Positions 8,974 through 17,156 of a DNA stretch of 32,562 nucleotides are shown one piece after another; position 1 is the first letter of the stretch; every line of letters starts with the position of its first letter. The stretch spans positions 1-32,562 of the forward strand of contig JAGQQS010000318.1 of NCBI GenBank assembly GCA_020426105.1, given 5' to 3'. The notes under the pieces were generated by a model that worked only from the letters and a program-made list of their open reading frames with translations, did not search any database and was not told where the DNA came from. The stretch is from Planctomycetaceae bacterium (lineage in GTDB: Bacteria; Planctomycetota; Planctomycetia; Planctomycetales; Planctomycetaceae). The translations under genes and the position numbers were made by a program.

Positions 8974-10272
8974 CTAATCCGCACAGAACTCGACTTGCTC
9001 CACTCCCAATAACGCAGACCCATGCACCAAATCACGGTCACGAGCGACTTCGAGCGGTCTGACATCGTCCGGCCACTCCCTGTCTTCGCTGTCACGAGAT
9101 TCCACAATCATGCCAATGCGCGCACCGGAGAGGGCGAAGATACGGCCCGCGAAGAAGAAGAACGGCCAGGCCGACTGTGCATAAACAATGACATTGTTAG
9201 TCAGTCCCGCCAGACAGAAGACCAAACCGAACGCAAACGAACAACACAGCGTCTCTTCGGCAACAGCATCCAATTGTTGTGACGAGAGCCAGACAAAACG
9301 CCTGAACCAACTGACCAGAAAGGTCAGAAACAGCCCGAGACCGACGATTCCGTGATTGACCAGGATGTACAGGTAAATGTTATGACAGTCGCGCAGTTCG
9401 GAATGCTTCTCGCTGAGTGAATGGGAAATAAAATCACCGTCGGCTCCCAGTCCTTCGCCAATCAGTTTCTGCAAAACAGTAAGATCAGAAATATAGTGCC
9501 CCCACACTGAGGCCCAGATTACGGATCGCCCCTGCGTATTTCGTTCGGAATATAAAGTTTCGTTCAGGTCAAACAGCAACATATTGTCGAGTCGCAGCAC
9601 CTCGGCCACGAAATAAACTCCGCTCACAAAAACCAGTCCGCTGACAAGAATCAGTCCGACGAAGACATCAGTCTTAAACCGCCGATAGACCTGAAACCAG
9701 ATGCTGAGAACAATCAGCGGGAAGATCAGATAGTAAATTCTTGCGTTGGACAGAAAAACCAGACCGGCAAGCATCAGGATGGCTGGAGCAACGACCCAGT
9801 CGGTCAGTCGATTTCTCGCCGCCAAAAAATAGATCACTGCACTTGTCAGGAAATAGGCGAGGTCTGTCTTAAAAAAGAATCCGCCCGCAAATGTTCGCGC
9901 AGCTCCCCACTGCAGAAATCCGCTTCCTGTAAACAGGCTCACCAGAATAGGAATCAGCAGCAGTGAGGACACAAGTGTCAGCCACCCGCTCAGGGGTCGC
10001 CGAACGTCGCTCAATGATCCGGCCAGCAACAGGACCGGCAATGTGGCCAGCTTGAGGAGGACGGTTAGTGTGGTGGAATCATAGTTTTCCGGGTCGCGGA
10101 TCGAGACGACAAGGAGGAGCACAAAGACAAGCGCAGAAGTCAGCATTAGTCTGTTAATCGGACGAATGAATAACAGAATAACCACCTGCAGCGAGGCCAG
10201 AACGGCAACACCAACAGAGACCTCTTTATACTGCCACAGGTAATCCGCTATCAGGCGCAGACTGAGAATCAT
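8974..10272 (-). CDS. O-antigen polymerase/ligase-like membrane protein (Wzy type), first copy
   Basis: The 432-residue membrane protein has about eleven hydrophobic segments. Its large loop (about 240-300) contains RNTQGRSVIWASVWGHYI, IGEGLGADGDFI and CHNIYLYILVNHGIVGLG. This Arg...G-x-G...H-N-x-x-L order is the signature of the Wzy_C/O-antigen ligase family, which joins lipid-linked repeat units on the periplasmic face. The last 45 residues are polar and probably cytoplasmic. The ATG at 10272 has GAGG five bases upstream, and the gene begins 15 bases after the WecG-like gene. Its sequence is quite unlike the other polymerase-like protein at 4136-5533. This copy, next to the flippase, is the more likely Wzy. 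Confidence 0.82.
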   Translation of the reverse strand: MILSLRLIADYLWQYKEVSVGVAVLASLQVVILLFIRPINRLMLTSALVFVLLLVVSIRDPENYDSTTLTVLLKLATLPVLLLAGSLSDVRRPLSGWLTLVSSLLLIPILVSLFTGSGFLQWGAARTFAGGFFFKTDLAYFLTSAVIYFLAARNRLTDWVVAPAILMLAGLVFLSNARIYYLIFPLIVLSIWFQVYRRFKTDVFVGLILVSGLVFVSGVYFVAEVLRLDNMLLFDLNETLYSERNTQGRSVIWASVWGHYISDLTVLQKLIGEGLGADGDFISHSLSEKHSELRDCHNIYLYILVNHGIVGLGLFLTFLVSWFRRFVWLSSQQLDAVAEETLCCSFAFGLVFCLAGLTNNVIVYAQSAWPFFFFAGRIFALSGARIGMIVESRDSEDREWPDDVRPLEVARDRDLVHGSALLGVEQVEFCAD

Positions 10273-10287
10273 CGGAACCTCTGCTTT

Positions 10288-11109
10288 CTAGCCGCGTTTG
10301 CCGACAACATAAGCTTTCCGTCCCAACGATTCGCGAAATATCTTTCGAACTAATGACGACAAGTAAAGACAAATAAACTGGATGTTCCTTACGGTGTAGC
10401 GATACGCCAGCCGACGAGGTTCCTGGCACAGTCGAAAAAACCACTCCAGTGAATTCTTCTGCATCCAGACAGGCGCTTTGCGTTTCGTCCCTGCCAAAAA
10501 ATCAAATGCGGCACCCACACACAGAAATCCTACCGGAGTCCGCTCCCGCATGCGTTGCGCAAAGAAACTCTGTTTTGGCGCTCCTAATCCTACAAATACA
10601 ATCCGGGCTCCACTGCTGAGAATCATTGATGAAACCTGCGCATATTCAGAATCCGTCAACTCGCGAAACGGCGGTGCATACATGCCAGCGATCCTGAGCA
10701 CAGGAAACTGCGCCAGGAGTCGGCTCTTCAGGAGATCAAGTGTCCGTTCGGTACATCCATAGAAGTACACGGGAATCTGTTCCGCGGCGGCCTCGCGAAT
10801 TACCATTGTCATTAAATCGGGACCATACACCCGGTCCGCCAGCCTGGTTTTACAGAGATGATTCATGGCCATGCGGACTGGATGTCCGTCGGGACACGCA
10901 CATTCAAAGCTATTGATCACTCCCGCTAATTCGGCCGACCGAACAGCCTGAACCAGAGGATCAACACTGATAAAATCCACGACAAAAGACTTGCAGCATT
11001 TTGCCGATTCGATAATCGCCCGCAGAGCCGAATGATAGTCAGTACAACTCAGGCGAATGCCAAACAGTTCCACCTTCTCCGGCCATTGGCAGCAATTGTC
11101 GTCTTTCAT
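10288..11109 (-). CDS. WecG/TagA/CpsF family glycosyltransferase (GT26)
   Basis: These enzymes add a sugar (for example ManNAc or a ManNAcA-type residue) to a polyprenyl-diphosphate-linked acceptor at the membrane. The 273 residues cover the whole family. CPDGHPV (72-78) contains the Asp equivalent to the proposed catalytic base (Asp74). RVYGPDLM (93-100), GLGAPKQSFFA and VGAAFDFLAGTKRKAPVWMQK-type motifs follow, ending with EWFFRLCQEPRRLAYRY. The C-terminal appendage is basic, as in membrane-associated members. The ATG at 11109 is preceded by GAGG, nine bases away. It lies 92 bases after the GT4 gene and 15 before the polymerase-like gene. The sugar donor cannot be told from the sequence. 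Confidence 0.88.
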   Translation of the reverse strand: MKDDNCCQWPEKVELFGIRLSCTDYHSALRAIIESAKCCKSFVVDFISVDPLVQAVRSAELAGVINSFECACPDGHPVRMAMNHLCKTRLADRVYGPDLMTMVIREAAAEQIPVYFYGCTERTLDLLKSRLLAQFPVLRIAGMYAPPFRELTDSEYAQVSSMILSSGARIVFVGLGAPKQSFFAQRMRERTPVGFLCVGAAFDFLAGTKRKAPVWMQKNSLEWFFRLCQEPRRLAYRYTVRNIQFICLYLSSLVRKIFRESLGRKAYVVGKRG

Positions 11110-11201
11110 TGCACTACACCTCTTACCCTCTCAATAATCCTCACACGTCCCGTCACGCTGCTGTCAGTTCGCCCGTCTTTAATCGAAAATTGCCGGCAGA
11201 C

Positions 11202-12422
11202 TTACATTTTCTGCGGAACCCGCTGTGCATCATCACACATGGATCTTCCAAATCCTATGGCTTTCTGATAGATCGAACTTAGCTGGCGAAAATTCTCATT
11301 CCGACCTCCGATCTGCTCATACGAGCGGCGTGCCGCCGCACGCATGGTCGTCCCAAACGATGCATCACTGAAAGCCCTTTCGACAACATCCGCCAGGTCC
11401 GCGGCATCCCCGGCTCTGAAATGCCAGCCGGTCGAGCCATCCTGCACCAGAGACAGCAAATTACCGATACCGGACGCAATTACGGGTGTCCCGCTGGCAT
11501 AGGCCTCAAGAATTACCAACGGAAAAACTTCATACCACTCTGACGGAACAATCAGACACCTGGCTGATTTCAGCAGATTCAAAGTCTGATCATTCGCAAG
11601 CTGACCAGTGAACTCAACAACAGGAAGATGTGCGGCGTCGGCCATCGCCTCGTGCAGCAGCGGACCGTCACCCACAATCTTCAGCGGCGGCGCGACCCCG
11701 CGATCTTGAAGAATCTTCCAGGCGCGAATCATCGTCATGATGCCCTTTTCCTGAGACATCCTGCCCGCGAAAACCGCATAGTCCCCGGAGCCAGCTCCCG
11801 GCTCAATGTTTTGTTCCAGAAAATTCGGCTTCACGTAAATCCGATCACCGGGCAGGCCTGATCGAATCAGCTCATCCCGCGAAAAATCTGTCAACGCAAT
11901 CCACGCCGCAATCCCATGCAGGTCGTTGTTGATCATGCGATGCAATGCGAGACTTGCAGCAGCCACCAGACTCTGACTCCGACTGTTGCGATAGCACCCG
12001 TGCAGGACGCCTTGCCATGAAAATCGCTGACCAGAACACTCGCAACAAACCCGGCTGTCTCGGAGAAAGAAACCATTCAAGCATCCCGCCAGCCGAAAAT
12101 TGTGCACAGATTGCACGACCGGAACTTTCTCGGAACGGGCGGCTCTGTAAATCGAGGGCGACAAGCCAGGCATCATATTTGTAATGTGAACAACATCGAC
12201 CCGGTGTTGCCGGATCAGCTCCCGGACTTCCCGATAAACTCCGGAATTCCAGAATGCCCGCGACGCTGCCCGAATTCTGCCCCGGTCAAGGATGTCGTGA
12301 TTGTGCTTCTCATACCGAATCACCTCGACATTGTTGCTTTCCAGCAAAGATGCTTCACGTTCGAATACCATATCTTCGCCACCACGATACTGGTAGCAAC
12401 TGTGCGCCATCAGGACTTTCAT
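11202..12422 (-). CDS. GT4-family glycosyltransferase
   Basis: A retaining GT-B glycosyltransferase of 406 residues. The N-terminal domain begins MKVLMAHSCYQYRGGEDM, with the glycine-rich donor/acceptor loop and a following VVHITNMMPGLSPSIY. The C-terminal domain has YAVFAGRMSQEKGI, then FTGQL, and the E-x7-E signature in SEWYEVFPLVILEAYASG followed by GTPVIAS. These bind the nucleotide sugar. The start is ATG 12422 because GGAG (12429-12432) lies six bases upstream; the in-frame ATG at 12434 and a TTG at 12527 lack such a signal. About 255 bases separate it from the initiating transferase gene, with nothing coding visible between. It would extend the lipid-linked glycan made by that transferase. 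Donor and linkage are unknown. Confidence 0.87.
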   Translation of the reverse strand: MKVLMAHSCYQYRGGEDMVFEREASLLESNNVEVIRYEKHNHDILDRGRIRAASRAFWNSGVYREVRELIRQHRVDVVHITNMMPGLSPSIYRAARSEKVPVVQSVHNFRLAGCLNGFFLRDSRVCCECSGQRFSWQGVLHGCYRNSRSQSLVAAASLALHRMINNDLHGIAAWIALTDFSRDELIRSGLPGDRIYVKPNFLEQNIEPGAGSGDYAVFAGRMSQEKGIMTMIRAWKILQDRGVAPPLKIVGDGPLLHEAMADAAHLPVVEFTGQLANDQTLNLLKSARCLIVPSEWYEVFPLVILEAYASGTPVIASGIGNLLSLVQDGSTGWHFRAGDAADLADVVERAFSDASFGTTMRAAARRSYEQIGGRNENFRQLSSIYQKAIGFGRSMCDDAQRVPQKM

Positions 12423-12428
12423 CGGAGT

Positions 12429-12432
12429 CTCC
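12429..12432 (-). promoter_or_regulatory. Ribosome binding site choosing the GT4 start
   Basis: GGAG with a six-base spacer to the ATG at 12422. It overlaps the alternative ATG at 12434, so it can serve only the downstream start. Confidence 0.55.
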
Positions 12433-12677
12433 ATAACAACGATCGCTGATTCGATCTCAACAAGCTTAAACGCATGAACCGAAAGCAGAACACCGCTCGT
12501 CCGACATTTTCGATCGAGCGGCTGCAATCCTGGCCACGACAGTTCCTGCGATCCTGAGGGCTACAACGCGCCATATTTCCCGCCTGGACTCACCCAGCTG
12601 ATTTCCAGAAGCCAGGCACCGCAGTCTGCACGGACACATCGTCTGGCAGCCAAGCCCCGTCGGTAACGTCACAACAC

Positions 12678-14231
12678 TCAACAACTACCCTCCCGCGTCA
12701 GAACCGTCCGCACGGTTCGAAGCAGGATGAAATAATCAAGCCACAGCGACCAGTTCATTGAGTAGTAGGTATCCAGCCGGACTTTGTCGGCAAAGGTCGT
12801 GTTGTTCCTGCCGCTGACCTGCCATAACCCGGTCAGACCGGGCCGCAGTCTGAGATAGAGAGGATAAAGCTCCCCGTACATTCTGATTTCGTCCATCGTG
12901 TAGACCGGTCTCGGACCGACCAGACTCATTTCGCCGATCAATACATTCCATAGCTGCGGAAGCTCATCCAGACTCGTTCGACGCAGGAATGCCCCGACAC
13001 CCGGAATCACCCGTGGATCATTTCTTAGCTTGTGAAACTCGTCCCATTCCGCACTTGCTGCCGGATTCGCCGACAGATACTCAGTCAGCACTTTCGATGC
13101 GTCGGGGACCATCGTCCTGAACTTCCAGGCACCGAAGGGTTTACCCGACCGTCCGATTCTCCGATGTTGAAACAGAACATCACCATTGGACTTCATTCGA
13201 ACCCAGACATAAATCCCAAGGTAGACCGGCAGACATAAAATCAGCAGCAGCGAGGAAAGAACGATATCCATCAATCGTTTGGAATGGCGCTGAAAAGGAA
13301 AGAGCATTCGATCCCGAATATGGACCCCGGCCAGGCCTGCCGCATCGAAAGAATCCGGCCAGATCGTAGGCATCGAAAGCAGGGAATGAATGACCACAAG
13401 GTTTGGGATCAGGCTTCCGCGAGAAAGTATTTGCTGACGCTCAGGGGTGTCCATTTCAGCAACAGCCGCAATGACCCAGTGGCATTGTTCCTTACGACAA
13501 ATGCTCACGAGCTCATCTATCGTTCCCAGAAAGTCGAACGAACATTCCTCTCCCAGTCGCCAATAGTTGCTGGGACTGTCATCAACAATTCCCAACGGTT
13601 TCAATCCGCGTTGCGGATGACTTCGCAGAAATTGATAAACCGAAAGTCCCTGCGGATTACTTCCGACAATGATGACCTTTTCGCCCCACCAGCGGTAACG
13701 AGATACGATCCGCCGTGTGCAAAAACGAGATGGAGGGGCCAGCGCAAATGTCATTGGGAATGCGATGGCGATTGTCAGGATTTCATTGATGGTCACTTCA
13801 CCCAGCAATCCATTCAGTGCAATCAGCAGCACAAACGATATGCTCACTGCTGAAATCTGGCTGCGGAGCTCCCTGACAGGATTCATGCCTGAGGCTGGAA
13901 ACAACCCGAGGAAAAAGCCAACCATCAGGTAACACACACCAATCGCAAACAAATTGTTCCAAAGCCCGGAATAGTGCCGGATTCCGATGAACACATGGGT
14001 GCATACCGTCGCCGACAGATACGACACGGAAATCGCCAGCAGATCGGCCGCAATCAGTGGCATCGACGTCAGTACGGCCTGACGGTAGCGGGAAACCGAA
14101 TCCGCTCTGGTTGTTAAACGATCAGTCGACTCGAAGCCTTCGAGAACAGGCCGTCCCGGCACGACGTGCGCTAATGTCGATACCGCGTCCGTCGAAATGA
14201 GCGGTTGTATCAAACGCGAGGGGCTCGCCAC
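12678..14231 (-). CDS. Polyprenyl glycosylphosphotransferase (initiating sugar-1-P transferase, WcaJ/EpsZ-like)
   Basis: This enzyme starts a repeat unit by moving a sugar-1-phosphate to undecaprenyl phosphate. Of 517 residues, the first half has about four membrane segments and then a Rossmann-like CoA_binding_3 domain ([19 protein letters not shown]). The catalytic bacterial sugar transferase domain follows a last hydrophobic hairpin ([20 protein letters not shown]). It shows [48 protein letters not shown] and [15 protein letters not shown] chose GTG 14231 because AAGGA (14239-14243) sits seven bases upstream; the GTG at 14297 would add 22 residues with weaker support. It heads the minus-strand polysaccharide series, opposite the plus-strand export genes. 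Confidence 0.9.
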   Translation of the reverse strand: MASPSRLIQPLISTDAVSTLAHVVPGRPVLEGFESTDRLTTRADSVSRYRQAVLTSMPLIAADLLAISVSYLSATVCTHVFIGIRHYSGLWNNLFAIGVCYLMVGFFLGLFPASGMNPVRELRSQISAVSISFVLLIALNGLLGEVTINEILTIAIAFPMTFALAPPSRFCTRRIVSRYRWWGEKVIIVGSNPQGLSVYQFLRSHPQRGLKPLGIVDDSPSNYWRLGEECSFDFLGTIDELVSICRKEQCHWVIAAVAEMDTPERQQILSRGSLIPNLVVIHSLLSMPTIWPDSFDAAGLAGVHIRDRMLFPFQRHSKRLMDIVLSSLLLILCLPVYLGIYVWVRMKSNGDVLFQHRRIGRSGKPFGAWKFRTMVPDASKVLTEYLSANPAASAEWDEFHKLRNDPRVIPGVGAFLRRTSLDELPQLWNVLIGEMSLVGPRPVYTMDEIRMYGELYPLYLRLRPGLTGLWQVSGRNNTTFADKVRLDTYYSMNWSLWLDYFILLRTVRTVLTREGSC

Positions 14232-14238
14232 GAATGGA

Positions 14239-14243
14239 TCCTT
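14239..14243 (-). promoter_or_regulatory. Ribosome binding site choosing the glycosylphosphotransferase start
   Basis: AAGGA on the minus strand, seven bases before the GTG at 14231. It falls inside the reading frame extended from the GTG at 14297, which argues for the shorter protein. Confidence 0.55.
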
Positions 14244-14696
14244 GTGAAAACACTGTCGTATGCAGCAACTTCGGAGTACGTCTGGTTTGCCGACCACGAT
14301 ACACGGCCTGCGACCTGGAAAAATGAAAATTTGGTTGTCGCCCTCGAAATTTCCCGATTCAGACAGCGCTCACAGCGGGGCCGCCGCCGCCACGCCTGAA
14401 TTTCCGGCATGTTCAGCCAATTCAAGGGCATTTCTCGCAAATTGAATGTATTCAGACGTCCACACATTAACGACGGTCCCATCAACTTCGTGACTCTGTG
14501 CCGAATATACGGATTACACCCGAAATCACTGTTGCGTCGGATACAGTCAGTTTTCGTCTCCTGCGAGTTCCAGCAGTCACACCAGTTATGCAATCCGGCC
14601 AATTTCGCAAGTTGAAATCCTGTTCGCGTTAATACCATCGGGTCACGACTCCGCCTGGCGCTGGTCGATGTTGCTGATGTTCATTTTTCGAGAAAC

Positions 14697-14701
14697 AGGA
14701 G
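14697..14701 (+). promoter_or_regulatory. Ribosome binding site choosing the lipoprotein start
   Basis: AGGAG, eight bases before the ATG at 14710. It supports that start over an in-frame ATG at 14668 and puts the lipobox at a normal distance from the N-terminus. Confidence 0.7.
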
Positions 14702-14709
14702 TCTCGGCA

Positions 14710-15501
14710 ATGTGGAACAGGATTGTTTCCAAACAACATCTGGGTACGGCTGCGATGATGCTGGCCCTCTCGGGCTGTACAGCACTCAGTGACTGCAAAT
14801 ACGAAGTTGGGCAGAAAATTCGTACCCAGCAGGCATGGCATGAGTTTGACGGCTGTCACAACCAGTGCTTCACGTGCGACTACAGTACGGGCTGGAAAGC
14901 CGGGTTTTATGATGTCGCGACCGGGGGGGATGGCTGTCCTCCGGTGATCGCACCGAAAAGGTACTGGAAGCCCCCGGTCTTCGTCGAATACGACCCTGGT
15001 CGGCGAGATGACTGGTACAGAGGCTTTCAGGATGGAGCGGCGTACGCCAAATGCCAGCCCGATCATCACTATCTGAAAACATTCCTTCCCCCGCGTACAT
15101 GCTGCCCGACACACATCGTATCCCACTCAACAGTTATGGAACCGGACTCAGGACTGTTGCCGGAGTATGTTGAGAGCCTGCAAAGCTTTGATATTGTTGC
15201 CCCTGAAACGCCCGCTCCCGTTGAGCCAGCGGCACCGGCACCAGCGGCACCGGCACCAGCGGCACCGGCTCAGCCTGCTGTCGAGCCAGCGACAGAGAAC
15301 AGCACGCCGCCCGTGGAGGGCGGTTACGAAGATGATCCGGCTCCCGAGAATAACCAGCCCACATCCAAAGTGAATTCTCCTCTGCAGCAACAACTGGTAC
15401 GACAGTATCAGGCGCAGCAGCAGGCGAACTCCATGCGGGCGTCATTGCTCGAGCAGTTGGTAATCAATGCCGGGCAACCTTCGCACGACAGCGAATTTTA
15501 A
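14710..15501 (+). CDS. Cys-rich lipoprotein of unknown function linked to polysaccharide export
   Basis: The 263-residue protein has a lipoprotein signal, MMLALSGC, with lipidation at Cys23. The mature N-terminal half is rich in Cys, Trp and Tyr (FDGCHNQCFTCDYSTGWKAG, then a second half-repeat WYRGFQDGAAYAKC and RTCCPTH) and may be disulfide-stabilised. A Pro/Ala-rich linker follows (about 170-198, three PAAPA-type units), then an acidic stretch and a Gln-rich C-terminal helix. I do not recognise a named family, though the GWKAGFYDVATGG pattern has the look of a conserved domain. It lies 169 bases before the Wza-like gene on the same strand, so a periplasmic or outer-membrane role next to the export channel is inferred. 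Lipid attachment and secretion are well supported; the function is not. Confidence 0.72.
   Translation: MWNRIVSKQHLGTAAMMLALSGCTALSDCKYEVGQKIRTQQAWHEFDGCHNQCFTCDYSTGWKAGFYDVATGGDGCPPVIAPKRYWKPPVFVEYDPGRRDDWYRGFQDGAAYAKCQPDHHYLKTFLPPRTCCPTHIVSHSTVMEPDSGLLPEYVESLQSFDIVAPETPAPVEPAAPAPAAPAPAAPAQPAVEPATENSTPPVEGGYEDDPAPENNQPTSKVNSPLQQQLVRQYQAQQQANSMRASLLEQLVINAGQPSHDSEF
15229..15273 (+). repeat. Three tandem 15-bp units encoding a Pro/Ala linker
   Basis: The unit GCGGCACCGGCACCA occurs at 15229-15243 and 15244-15258, and in changed form (GCGGCACCGGCTCAG) at 15259-15273. It keeps the frame of the lipoprotein and codes for Ala/Pro steps of a flexible linker. In-frame length change between strains would be easy. 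Confidence 0.85.
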
Positions 15502-15657
15502 ACCATCTCGCCTGCCCGCCGCCTGAATCTAATGTTTCCCGAACACCATCAGGGTTTCGTCACTCGCAACGGCAGGAAGGCCGATGCGAGGTAAACCGGG
15601 ACCATTTTTAAATTGAAGTTGAACTCACAGTTCCGCCGCATTGGCAGGTTCTGATTC

Positions 15658-15662
15658 AAGGA
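15658..15662 (+). promoter_or_regulatory. Ribosome binding site choosing the Wza-like start
   Basis: AAGGA, eight bases before the ATG at 15671. It lies inside the frame extended from a TTG at 15641, so the shorter protein is preferred. Confidence 0.65.
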
Positions 15663-15670
15663 CGATACGA

Positions 15671-16987
15671 ATGAACGACACATCCTTTTCCCGAAATCTG
15701 GCGTCACTCGTCTTGACCAGCTTCGGGGCGCTGACATTGGTGTCTTCCGTCGGCTGCCATGCCATCACGGATGTGCACGAATCAATCCCGGCGAACCGAT
15801 TGCCAAGGGAACTCTGCACAGAGCCGCGTGAAGGACGAACTGTTTTTCCATTCACGGCGCTCGGGCAGGAGAAACCTGCAGCGCACGTCATTGATGCCGG
15901 TGACCAATTGAGCATCTACGTGTTTGGGGTCATCCCGCCGGGGACAGAAGAGACGACGGTACTTCAACGAACTCAGCCCGTCAACCAGCGTTACTATCCG
16001 CCGCACGGTAGTGTCGTCGGAGCCACCATTGGATTGCCGTTCGAAGTAGATCACGCGGGCGGAGTCGAATTGCCGTTGATCGGCCGTGTTGAACTCGCCG
16101 GACTTACAATTCCCGAGTCCACAGAGATGATCAAGAAGGCCTATCGAGACAAGAATATCACCAAAGAAGACACAGAGCGTGTGCATGTGTCACTCATCAC
16201 AGCAAGAGTCCACCGAATTGTGGTGCTCCGTGAAGACACACCTTCGACTCCCGTGCAACTTGTAAAACCCGGACAGGTCGATCACATTCATCGCGGGTCT
16301 GCCGACGTCGTGGATCTGCCCGCCTACGAAAATGACCTGCTGCATGCACTGGCCGTCACGGGTGGTCTGCCGGGAACGGATGCGGCTCGGGAAATTTGGA
16401 TCTTTAAACGCAGCGGACTGACGGATCCTCACGCGATTTGTGCTGAAGAGCTTCAGGCCAGAACCGCGGATTACGTGGATGGTTGTGAAGCCAACAGTCA
16501 GGTGGTGAGAATTCCACTCACCGGATGCCCGGGAGAAGGACTGCCGTTCACGCAGGCTGACATTCAACTTGAAAATGGCGACGTGGTCTTTGTTCCGCGC
16601 CGCGAAGAATACTTCTATATCGGCGGCCTCGTAGCTGGCGGAAAAATCCCATTGCCACGAGATGAAGATATCGACGTGATCGAGGCCGTGGCTCTGGCAA
16701 ACGGATCAGTAGGCGGCCCGCTGGGACAGTCAGGTCAGGCTTTGGCTCAGGGAACTCCCGGTCACATGGTGCGACCAACACGAGTGATCATTCTGAGAGA
16801 AATGCCGGACGGACGACAGCTGCCAATTCGAGTTGACCTTGCCCGCGCCATGACCGATCAGAAAGAACGTATTCTGATCCAGCCCAACGACGTAGTAATG
16901 CTGCAGTTCAAGCCAGGGCAGGCAGTCTTCAACGGAGTTGTGAACATGTTCAACTGGAGCTTCCTGATTGATCCGTCGAAGTTCTAA
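15671..16987 (+). CDS. Polysaccharide export lipoprotein, Wza-like (Poly_export/SLBB)
   Basis: Wza-type proteins form the periplasm-spanning, outer-membrane channel for polysaccharide. The 438-residue product has a lipoprotein signal ending LVSSVGC (Cys29). The Poly_export domain begins HVIDAGDQLSIYVFGV (about 76-91) and continues with VELPLIGRVELAGLTIPES. Two SLBB-type segments follow: NDLLHALAVTGGLPG with IWIFKR, and EYFYIGGLVAGGKIPLP with DVIEAVALANG. It ends NWSFLIDPSKF, with no clear C-terminal amphipathic helix like that of E. coli Wza, so how it crosses the outer membrane is open. It follows the Cys-rich lipoprotein and is closed by a strong terminator at 17019. Its co-polymerase partner is the converging gene at 17157-19511. 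Confidence 0.9.
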   Translation: MNDTSFSRNLASLVLTSFGALTLVSSVGCHAITDVHESIPANRLPRELCTEPREGRTVFPFTALGQEKPAAHVIDAGDQLSIYVFGVIPPGTEETTVLQRTQPVNQRYYPPHGSVVGATIGLPFEVDHAGGVELPLIGRVELAGLTIPESTEMIKKAYRDKNITKEDTERVHVSLITARVHRIVVLREDTPSTPVQLVKPGQVDHIHRGSADVVDLPAYENDLLHALAVTGGLPGTDAAREIWIFKRSGLTDPHAICAEELQARTADYVDGCEANSQVVRIPLTGCPGEGLPFTQADIQLENGDVVFVPRREEYFYIGGLVAGGKIPLPRDEDIDVIEAVALANGSVGGPLGQSGQALAQGTPGHMVRPTRVIILREMPDGRQLPIRVDLARAMTDQKERILIQPNDVVMLQFKPGQAVFNGVVNMFNWSFLIDPSKF

Positions 16988-17018
16988 TCCAGAGCCTGAA
17001 CGGTCACAGATTCACAGG

Positions 17019-17056
17019 AGCCCGGCTTTTCAGTAAAGCCGGGCTTCTCTTTTTTG
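17019..17056 (+). terminator. Intrinsic terminator after the Wza-like gene
   Basis: An 11-bp perfect stem (17019-17029 with 17035-17045, seven G:C pairs) and a five-base loop are followed by TCTCTTTTTT. It lies about 30 bases past the Wza-like stop, between converging genes. The T run is on the plus strand only, so it serves the export genes. Confidence 0.9.
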
Positions 17057-17156
17057 CCGGATAAAGTTGCTTCACAACATTGTCAAACAGGCTGGCAAAA
17101 CATGTCACGTTCCGCGCGACTGTGTGATGTGCCGGCCAGAAAACCGCCCGATCGTT

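Larger units (their letters stand above)
14232..14709. other. Divergent intergenic region between polysaccharide assembly and export genes
   Basis: About 480 bases separate the divergent glycosylphosphotransferase and lipoprotein genes and must contain promoters for both. I found no well-spaced -35/-10 pair. The best ribosome binding sites are at 14239-14243 (minus) and 14697-14701 (plus). Short open frames here lack coding character. Confidence 0.5.

Noticed and set aside
12433-12677. Possible small gene between the glycosylphosphotransferase and GT4 genes
   Set aside because: The open frames in this 245-base gap lack a ribosome binding site and any recognisable product.
13284-13853. A 189-codon open frame on the plus strand
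   Set aside because: It is antisense to the glycosylphosphotransferase, whose motifs are continuous in the other strand.
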